A stretch of 64,000 nt of DNA. Source: Labrenzia sp. OB1. Its GTDB lineage: Bacteria > Pseudomonadota > Alphaproteobacteria > Rhizobiales > Stappiaceae. The DNA lies in contig NZ_JSEP01000005.1 in NCBI RefSeq assembly GCF_001624695.1, forward strand, positions 41,001 through 105,000, in the 5' to 3' direction. The translations under genes and the position numbers were made by a program. The notes beneath the pieces were generated by a model. The model saw only the letters and a list, made by a program, of their open reading frames with translations. It made no database searches and had not been told where the DNA came from. Below are positions 58,647-64,000 of this stretch, in pieces; within the stretch, counting starts at the first letter, position 1, and the number at the start of each line of letters is the position of its first letter.

Positions 58647-59315
58647 TTAACTATTTGTAAATGCATTGATGATGTCGGCACCTTGCGATTTCAGTAAAGC
58701 GCGCAGTTTCTGCCGCCCGCGCTTGAGAAGGGATTCGACCGCGGACACTGTCGTCTCCATGATTTCGGCGATCTCGCCGTTGCTCATGTTTTCATTGTAG
58801 GAAAACACAAGAGCGATTCTCTGCTGGTCCGGCAGTCCCGTCATTGCCCGTTCCAGCAGTTCGGTTGCCTCATGCCGCTCCAGGTCCTTGGACTGGTTGG
58901 AACTGCTGTCGGCCAGTTCCGGCAACTCGGCTACCGTTTCGGCTTTCGGCTTACGCAGCAGGTCGATGCAGCGGTTGCTCACCACGCGAAACAGCCAGGT
59001 GGAGAATTTCGCCCGGCCGCTTTGCCAGACCTCCCGGCGCGTCCAGACCTGAAGAAACGCGTCCTGGACGACATCCTCCGCATCCGGACCATTCCGAAGA
59101 ATGCGGTAGGCGACCGCGTATCCCCTGTCCACATGCCGCTCGACCAGGATCTGGAAGGCAACCTCGTTGTCCGCGGCGATCAGTTCGAGAAGCCCGTCAT
59201 CGGACAGCGATTTCAATTCGCTCACGGTAGGAGGCGGCATCCTGTCGACTTCAATCTTCAGATCGTCTTCAAAGCCGTCGCCCGTCGTTTCTGACTTTGA
59301 TATCGCCACACCCAT
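58647..59315 (-). CDS. ECF-like sigma factor (RpoE type) heading the flagellar cluster
   Basis: A 222-residue sigma70-family protein. Region 2 has FQILVERHVDRGYAVAYRIL, PDAEDVVQDAFLQVWTRRE and FSTWLFRVVSNRCIDLLRK; region 4 has LPDQQRIALVFSYNENMSN and the HTH GEIAEIMETTVSAVESLLKR. No region 1.1 or 3, so it is ECF-type. The ATG complementary to 59313-59315 was chosen over an upstream TTG. It precedes flagellin in the same direction and is preceded by an ECF-type promoter motif, so it may control itself and the axial genes. No classical anti-sigma gene is adjacent. Confidence 0.85.
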   Translation of the reverse strand: MGVAISKSETTGDGFEDDLKIEVDRMPPPTVSELKSLSDDGLLELIAADNEVAFQILVERHVDRGYAVAYRILRNGPDAEDVVQDAFLQVWTRREVWQSGRAKFSTWLFRVVSNRCIDLLRKPKAETVAELPELADSSSNQSKDLERHEATELLERAMTGLPDQQRIALVFSYNENMSNGEIAEIMETTVSAVESLLKRGRQKLRALLKSQGADIINAFTNS

Positions 59316-59437
59316 AATCCCTATTCCCAAGTCACGTCGTAAAAACTACGTAGCCATGGCTACATGTCTATAACGTAGTAATGGCGGAGATCAGGCGGAG
59401 AAAAATGAACTTTAACAGAAAAGTTACTAGGTAAATA

Positions 59438-59463
59438 TTACGCAATACTAGGCATTATGTTCC
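59438..59463 (-). promoter_or_regulatory. ECF-type promoter upstream of the sigma gene
   Basis: On the minus strand GGAAC (complement of 59459-59463), 16-bp spacer, CGTAA (complement of 59438-59442), about 125 bp before the sigma start. GGAAC-N16-CGT is the usual ECF layout, so autoregulation is plausible. The surrounding 59331-59635 is AT-rich and otherwise empty. Confidence 0.45.
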
Positions 59464-59635
59464 GTGTAATAGGTAATTATTGCCTACTGAAGCTTTAAAT
59501 ATGTATTCTCGTGTAATTCTTGAGATTGTTGTAGTGTAAGATTCGTTAATTTTGTTTATCTGGAAGCCTGACCAGGCTCGCGCTTGAAATGTGTTGAGTA
59601 TGTGCGGCAAAATTCTCCGTTTCACTTTCCGGCCG

Positions 59636-59755
59636 CTAGGTGTGGAATCCAAAAAGGTTGTTCATTCCATCGATCCTGAAGCTGATTGTGTTTGGTCCCC
59701 AACCAGTCTCAGATCTTCAATGCGAGTGAACAGCCTTTTTGGATTCCACACCTAG
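59636..59755. mobile_element. 120-bp palindromic MITE-like element
   Basis: The 32-bp ends 59636-59667 (CTAGGTGTGGAATCCAAAAA...) and 59724-59755 are inverted repeats with two mismatches. The 56-bp centre can also fold on itself (TGAAG...CTTCA, TTGG...CCAA), so the whole element may form one long hairpin. CTAG stands at both outer edges, which could be a 4-bp target duplication. No coding capacity. The family is not recognised. Confidence 0.6.
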
Positions 59756-59869
59756 TCCTCTCGTTAAATTTTACAATCAAGCCGACCGGCAAGATCTCAA
59801 ACCGCGCGCCTCGCCGGCATTGCCTGCTGGACAGGTTCCTTCGCGGATTAAACACCATGAAAACAGCGG

Positions 59870-60366
59870 CAAACCATGCTGTATCCTTCGGAAGAACCTT
59901 CTGGCAGCGTTAAGATCGCGCTTTGCGGTCAGCAAAGATCGACCGGAATGCCGTGCTTGTCGATGGCTCGATACGGATAGCGCCATCGGCCCGAATGTTG
60001 ACATAAGTCTCATCGATGCGGACCGCCCGCAATGTAGCTTGCAGAACCGGGGCACATGCTTTTCGGTCAGTGGCGTGGACGCCAGAACCCATCTCTTGAT
60101 GGTGCTGTGGTCCATTTCGAAGCCGCGTTCCAGGAGCATTTCCTCCAGATCCCGCTTGCTCAGCGGATAGCGCAAATACCAGGACACTGCCTGAATGATC
60201 AGCCAGGCTTCGAGTTGTCCGCCTTTGAACCCGTCTTTTGGCTGGCGCTTCAATTTTCGACGATGACGGTGGGAATCGGGACGCAGAACTCCGGGTTAAA
60301 GGAGTGTTCTTTCAACAGTCAAATCTCAAGACACGGTAACTTCGAAGATCTTTGCGAGAGCCCCCC
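59870..60366 (-). pseudogene. Decayed IS6-family transposase remnant
   Basis: The minus strand from 60253 encodes VSWYLRYPLSKRDLEEMLLER and FEMDHSTIKRWV, clear IS6-family N-terminal blocks. The catalytic region continues in other frames: RAVRIDETYVNIRADG (first DDE aspartate in RIDET), then YRAIDKHGIPVDL ending at a stop, then LLTAKRDLNAARRFFRR back in the first frame. At least two frameshifts and loss of the C-terminal third show it is dead. A possible left terminal repeat, GGGGGGCTCTCGCAAAG, is the complement of 60350-60366. The right end is lost. Confidence 0.75.
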
Positions 60367-60493
60367 TGTCCGGGCGCGGCCCTGTGAACACAGGGCGGTC
60401 GATTGCTCGACTGTCCGACCGATAATCGCTTGCGCGTATCTCAGTGGACACGTTAAAACTGATGCTAACGTAAGAACATGGGGCGGCCTGCAA

Positions 60494-60892
60494 ATGAATG
60501 ATATGAAAATCGGCGAACTCGCCAAGGCCGCCAAGGTCAGCCAGAGAACGATTCACTATTATGAAAATCTAGGTCTCATCTCTCCGATGGAACGCGAAGG
60601 GGCAAGCCACAGGCTCTACGAACGGGAGACCCTGGCGCGTCTTGAAAAGATCGCAGCTTTGAAAAGGCTGGGTCTGAGCCTCGATGAAATTAGCTCGGTA
60701 ATTGATCTGTATTTCGGAAAAAAAGAAGGAATTCTGGCCGGAAAGCATCGTGTTATCGAAATGCTCAGGGAGCATCTTGAGAAAGTCGATATGCAGATTG
60801 ACGAACTCTCATCCTTCCGCAGTGACTTGATCGTGAACATCAAGCATATGGAACGGCTTTATCAAGAGCACCAATCAGGTACCGACGAATAA
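60494..60892 (+). CDS. MerR-family transcriptional regulator
   Basis: A 132-residue regulator. The winged HTH is MKIGELAKAAKVSQRTIHYYENLGLI followed by RLYERETLARLEKIAALKRLG, in the family order, and a dimerising coiled coil (about 75-125) ends it. There is no cluster of Cys residues, so a metal sensor is unlikely; a drug or redox-cue sensor without ligand Cys is more likely. The start may be ATG 60494 or 60503. It is followed by a 22-bp palindrome and an MFS exporter gene in the same direction. Confidence 0.85.
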   Translation: MNDMKIGELAKAAKVSQRTIHYYENLGLISPMEREGASHRLYERETLARLEKIAALKRLGLSLDEISSVIDLYFGKKEGILAGKHRVIEMLREHLEKVDMQIDELSSFRSDLIVNIKHMERLYQEHQSGTDE

Positions 60893-60929
60893 GACCACGG
60901 CTTGACAAAAGCTGCAGCTTGATCAAAAT

Positions 60930-60951
60930 CTACAGTCAACGTTAACTGTAG
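60930..60951 (+). promoter_or_regulatory. MerR-type operator before the MFS gene
   Basis: CTACAGT (60930-60936) and ACTGTAG (60945-60951) are perfect 7-bp arms; the eight centre bases CAACGTTA are almost symmetric too. The palindrome ends 8 bp before the MFS start codon. TTGACA at 60902-60907 may be the -35 box. Such dyads are typical MerR-family sites in exporter promoters. Confidence 0.65.
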
Positions 60952-60959
60952 GTATCAGT

Positions 60960-62105
60960 ATGACTCGACAGCACTATGTCCTCATGGGATTTCTGGTGCT
61001 CACCGCGCTTCTCGTGGTGGGCCAGCTTTACGTCGTGATCCCGCTAACCGGCGCGATCGCGGAAACCTTCGCGTCGACGCCGAGGCTGGCGGCCTGGTCC
61101 GGCAGCGCTTTCGGCTTCGCCTATGCATTGGGCTTCTTGATTTTCGGCCCGCTATCCGACAGGTATGGGCGGCGCGTCGTGTTGTTGACCGGTCTGATCG
61201 GGACTGCGGTGGCTACCGCGCTCGTCGGTCTGGCCGATACCATGACCACCTTTCTGCAGGCACGTGCCGTGCAGGGCCTGGTCGCGGCAAGCTTCCCGCC
61301 TGTCGCCCTGTCGCTGGTCGCGGAGGTGCTTCCGCCGCAGCGGCGGCCACTCGGGGTGTCGCTGATCAGCTTTGCTTTCCTCGCTGCGGCTCCTTTGGCC
61401 CAGTTCGGCGGAGCCGCCGTGACGGCCTCGCCGAGTATGCTGATGCTGGCACTTGCGCCGCTCTATCTCGTCATGATGGCCGGGCTCGCGATCAGTCTTC
61501 CTGGTCAGGCCGGGGCCAGCTCGGGGCCCGCCGCAGAAAAGACCGAACCTGAGGACAGCAGCAGGCTCTTGAACAATATGGTGATCGTTTCGGCCTGGGT
61601 CGCCGCGATCACCGTACTCTTCGGCTTTGTGACCTTCCAGATCGCCATCGTCATGGGCGCCGACAGTCTCGATCCGCAGATGGTTCGCTTAGCCGGTCTG
61701 CCGCCGCTGGTCCTGAGCCTCTTCGCCGCTCCGATTTCGGCCCGCTTTGGTGCCTCCGTCACTGCGCGCCTGGGTCTGATCGTCGAGGCGGTCGGGCTTG
61801 TCCTTTGTCTCGTTGGCCCGGCCATGATGGTGCCCGCAGCGGTGTTGATCTCGGCCGGTGTCGCCCTCGCCGTCCCCGGCCTTATTGCGACAATTGCCGG
61901 TGCTTCGTCGAACCGCAATCGGGGCCTGGCGCTGTCGGTCTACACGTTCACGCTGTTCGTTGGAGCCTCCCTGGCACCCCCGGTGGCCAGCGCGGTCGCA
62001 CCTTTGGGATCGGCGCTGCTCTTCGGTCTTCCCGCCATCCTGCTCGCCGTCGCGTTCATAGCGGTCACGCTCTCGCGGCGAGCAGCTCCGTCGTACGCAT
62101 ACTAA
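60960..62105 (+). CDS. MFS transporter (probable exporter)
   Basis: A 381-residue major facilitator protein with twelve hydrophobic segments. Motif A, GPLSDRYGRRVV, is in the loop between helices 2 and 3; QARAVQGLVAASFPPVALSL is the helix 4-5 pattern seen in drug and sugar exporters. A charged central loop (about 180-200, PAAEKTEPEDSS) separates the two halves. The ATG at 60960 lies close to a MerR operator. With its regulator it looks like a resistance or efflux cassette; the substrate is unknown. Confidence 0.85.
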   Translation: MTRQHYVLMGFLVLTALLVVGQLYVVIPLTGAIAETFASTPRLAAWSGSAFGFAYALGFLIFGPLSDRYGRRVVLLTGLIGTAVATALVGLADTMTTFLQARAVQGLVAASFPPVALSLVAEVLPPQRRPLGVSLISFAFLAAAPLAQFGGAAVTASPSMLMLALAPLYLVMMAGLAISLPGQAGASSGPAAEKTEPEDSSRLLNNMVIVSAWVAAITVLFGFVTFQIAIVMGADSLDPQMVRLAGLPPLVLSLFAAPISARFGASVTARLGLIVEAVGLVLCLVGPAMMVPAAVLISAGVALAVPGLIATIAGASSNRNRGLALSVYTFTLFVGASLAPPVASAVAPLGSALLFGLPAILLAVAFIAVTLSRRAAPSYAY

Positions 62106-62140
62106 CGCCTGATCTGTGGGATCAGCAGAAAGGAATTTGG

Positions 62141-62824
62141 ATGAATTTGCGTAATTTCGTATCCGCGATGGGAGTCGTCATCGGCTCCGGCGCCCTTGGC
62201 ATCTCTGCAGACGCCGAAACGGATGGAGGTCACATGCAACTCCAACTCACCGCACGCTCCGCCCAAGCAGTTATCGGGACTTTTAAACCCGACGATTACC
62301 TGATGGTCGCGACGCGCAAAGTCAAGGTCGATGGCGAAACCGCGACCCTCACCCGTTACATCCGCGCCGACAAGCGCAATGCTCAACTGGGTGGCGAACA
62401 TTTCAGCACCGTGGTTGCCGAAGATGGTCGCCTCAAAGGCTTCGCGCGGATCGATCTGGATCTCGTCGGCGGTGAGCTGCCGTCGCGCGATGAGGCCCGT
62501 GCAATCGCGCTGAACTTCCTGGAAGACGCTGCGCCGGACCTTCTCACGTCGCTCAAGATCAGCTGGATCGAACCACATGACGAGACCATTTCGTTCACCC
62601 GGCAGGGCAAGACGCGGCCCGTCACGCTGACGGGCATGAAGGTGAAGATGCAAAACAGGGCCGATGGCCGCTGGATGTGGGTCATCGTCGGCTCGAATCG
62701 GCGTGTCATGATCTTTGAACGCGATATCGTTTGGATCACTTTTCCCGGACATCGCGGAACCGAAAAATGGCTGCATGACAGCTGGCTCGATGAACGCGGG
62801 GCTGGCATCGATCCCGGCGCCTGA
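62141..62824 (+). CDS. Unknown secreted protein linked to the MFS exporter
   Basis: A 227-residue protein with an N-terminal signal peptide (MNLRNFVSAMGVVIGSGALG then ISADA, cut near residue 26). The mature part has two regions: a beta-rich half (about 40-110) and a conserved-looking block with PSRDEARAIALNFLEDAAPD, RQGKTRPVTLTGMKVKMQN and FERDIVWITFPGHRGTEKWL. I do not recognise the family. AGGA lies 6-7 nt before the ATG. It is 35 bp downstream of the MFS gene and should be in the same operon. Confidence 0.75.
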   Translation: MNLRNFVSAMGVVIGSGALGISADAETDGGHMQLQLTARSAQAVIGTFKPDDYLMVATRKVKVDGETATLTRYIRADKRNAQLGGEHFSTVVAEDGRLKGFARIDLDLVGGELPSRDEARAIALNFLEDAAPDLLTSLKISWIEPHDETISFTRQGKTRPVTLTGMKVKMQNRADGRWMWVIVGSNRRVMIFERDIVWITFPGHRGTEKWLHDSWLDERGAGIDPGA

Positions 62825-63210
62825 TCCCAGGTGTTCGATCCCACACCGAGTAGTTTGGGCGATTAACGCGCATCTTAACCTGAAACGGTCTTGCCAACTT
62901 CTTGACCGCGCTTGGTCTTGGTAGATCGTTGTGATGTTTCAGAGGTTCGGTTTTCCGCGCCTCAAGGGCATGTGCTTTTCCCGGACAATCCGCCGCGCGG
63001 GCCTGCGGCAAATCCGAACTGGCGGCGCCCGATTACACGATCAAGATCATTCTCATGGCAGCACAAGGCACCTGATGTTTGTTTGACGCAAGGCACGGCT
63101 TCCTGAACGAGGATGTCAATTCATCCTTCTTCATGGAGCCGTGACCGCATGGGTCATGATTGAAACCCCGCCCCGGCAAGGACCTGAGCCCGGTCCTGTA
63201 TGGGAATATG
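62825..63210. other. 386-bp gap before the M23 peptidase gene
   Basis: No gene, terminator or repeat could be supported here. Some sequence (GATCCCACACCGAG near 62838) faintly recalls the end of the 59636-59755 element but is too short to use. Confidence 0.3.
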
Positions 63211-64000
63211 TTAGTTGATTGATGCGATGCGGGAAGGTTTGCGGACGCGCTCCAGAAGCGTGTCGATCCTGTAGCGTTCTGCCTCAAAGGACGCGCGCAT
63301 TTGCCCGTCTAGGGTTCTGCCCTTGGGCAGTTTGATACGCATCGGGTCCATGTAGCGCCCATTCACCAGCACTTCGTAGTGGAGATGCGGGCCGGTGGAA
63401 AGCCCGGTCGACCCCACATAACCGATGATCTGACCCTGGGTGACCTTGGTGCCTTCCTTGATGCCCTTGCCGAAACCGCTCATGTGGTTGTAGGTGGTGG
63501 TGTATCCGTTGGTGTGGCGCAGCTCGATGCGCCGCCCGTAGCCGGAACTCCAGCCCGCCTTGAGAACAACCCCGTTGCCCGCGGCGATGATCGGTGTCCC
63601 GCGGGGCGCGGACCAGTCAACGCCCAGGTGCATCTTGGTATATTTGTGGATCGGATGGCGGCGCATGCCGAAACCTGACCGGAACTTGCCGCCATTGAGC
63701 GGCTTGCGGACCAGAAACTTTTTCGCGCTCTGGCCCGAGGCGTCGTAAAAGTCGGTGACGCCGTCATCCGGAGTGCGGTAACGATAGAATTCACGCGTCG
63801 TGTTGCCGGTGTTCAAGGACGCATAGAGAATTTTCGGTCCACTGTTGTCGTCGCCATCGGCGAAGAACAGATCCAGGGAATCTCCGGGCTGGACGCGCGC
63901 ATTGAAGTCGACGTCGAAGGAGAACATGCGCACCAGATCGTCGATGATCTCGCCGGGCATCTCCTGTTCGAGCGCGGTCTGATAGAGGCTGTCGTAGATC
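63211..64000 (-). CDS. M23-family (LytM) metallopeptidase, C-terminal part (5' end outside the window)
   Basis: At least 263 residues are in the window and the frame stays open to its edge (IYDSLYQTALEQEMPGEI reads in from 64000), so the gene is partial. The LytM domain has HPIHKYTKMHLGVDWSAP (zinc His and Asp) and GPHLHYEVLVNG (HxH). The N-terminal part seen, VRMFSFDVDFNARVQPGD, is typical of the OapA/LysM-like repeat before M23 domains. It should be a periplasmic peptidoglycan endopeptidase or an inactive activator of amidases; both zinc-motif parts are intact, so active is more likely. Confidence 0.9.
   Translation of the reverse strand, partial: IYDSLYQTALEQEMPGEIIDDLVRMFSFDVDFNARVQPGDSLDLFFADGDDNSGPKILYASLNTGNTTREFYRYRTPDDGVTDFYDASGQSAKKFLVRKPLNGGKFRSGFGMRRHPIHKYTKMHLGVDWSAPRGTPIIAAGNGVVLKAGWSSGYGRRIELRHTNGYTTTYNHMSGFGKGIKEGTKVTQGQIIGYVGSTGLSTGPHLHYEVLVNGRYMDPMRIKLPKGRTLDGQMRASFEAERYRIDTLLERVRKPSRIASIN

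Overview
The window looks like the chromosome of a GC-rich alphaproteobacterium in the Hyphomicrobiales (Rhizobiales). The clues are the gene order lysC-ptsP-prfA-prmC-DUF4167-clpB with comF, grxC, a nitrilase, a DUF1178 gene and ubiG close by, an infC gene that starts at AUU, and a probable methylsuccinyl-CoA dehydrogenase of the ethylmalonyl-CoA pathway. The very acidic secreted proteins suggest a marine member, possibly Stappiaceae/Roseibium-like; that is inference. About 59 protein genes, one transposase remnant and several palindromic or mobile-element-like sequences can be supported. I saw no rRNA, tRNA or CRISPR array.

Layout. 1-5.3 kb (minus): a catabolic acyl-CoA operon in the order tetR, mccB, alpha/beta hydrolase, mccA and the first 20 codons of an acyl-CoA synthetase-like gene, with a TetR-type palindrome in front. 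5.4-10.6 kb (plus): polyphosphate kinase 2, a Gfo/Idh/MocA oxidoreductase, and a histidine kinase/response regulator pair behind a strikingly AT-rich leader. 10.6-26 kb: infC, small membrane and stress-type genes, the methylsuccinyl-CoA dehydrogenase, a BrkB-type membrane protein, an EamA transporter, a chemoreceptor, a ferredoxin reductase-like flavoprotein, an alpha/beta hydrolase, a class III cyclase and a three-gene gtr-like glycosylation operon. 26-45.5 kb: housekeeping (secA, parvulin, argJ, mutT, an orphan Flp pilin, comF, grxC, nitrilase, phasin, ubiG, lysC, ptsP, prfA, prmC, DUF4167). 46-48.7 kb: clpB.

49.1-59.3 kb (minus): a compact cluster that encodes only exported, axial flagellar parts and their chaperones (flagellin, FliD, FliS, FlgD, FlgE, FlgN, FlgK, FlgL), two uncharacterised small proteins, and an ECF-like sigma factor at the head. 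It has no basal body, motor or export gates. FliD and FliS are not part of the usual rhizobial filament system, so this looks like a self-contained hook-and-filament module, perhaps alternative or acquired. It is the best candidate here for something unusual.

59.3-62.8 kb is an accessory region: a 120-bp palindromic MITE-like element, a decayed IS6-family transposase, and a MerR regulator that faces an operon of an MFS exporter and an unknown secreted protein through a 22-bp palindrome. The window ends in the 3' part of an M23 peptidase gene (minus). Other non-coding structures of note are a TIR-bounded 177-bp element upstream of secA and a ~290-bp imperfect inverted repeat between DUF4167 and clpB.
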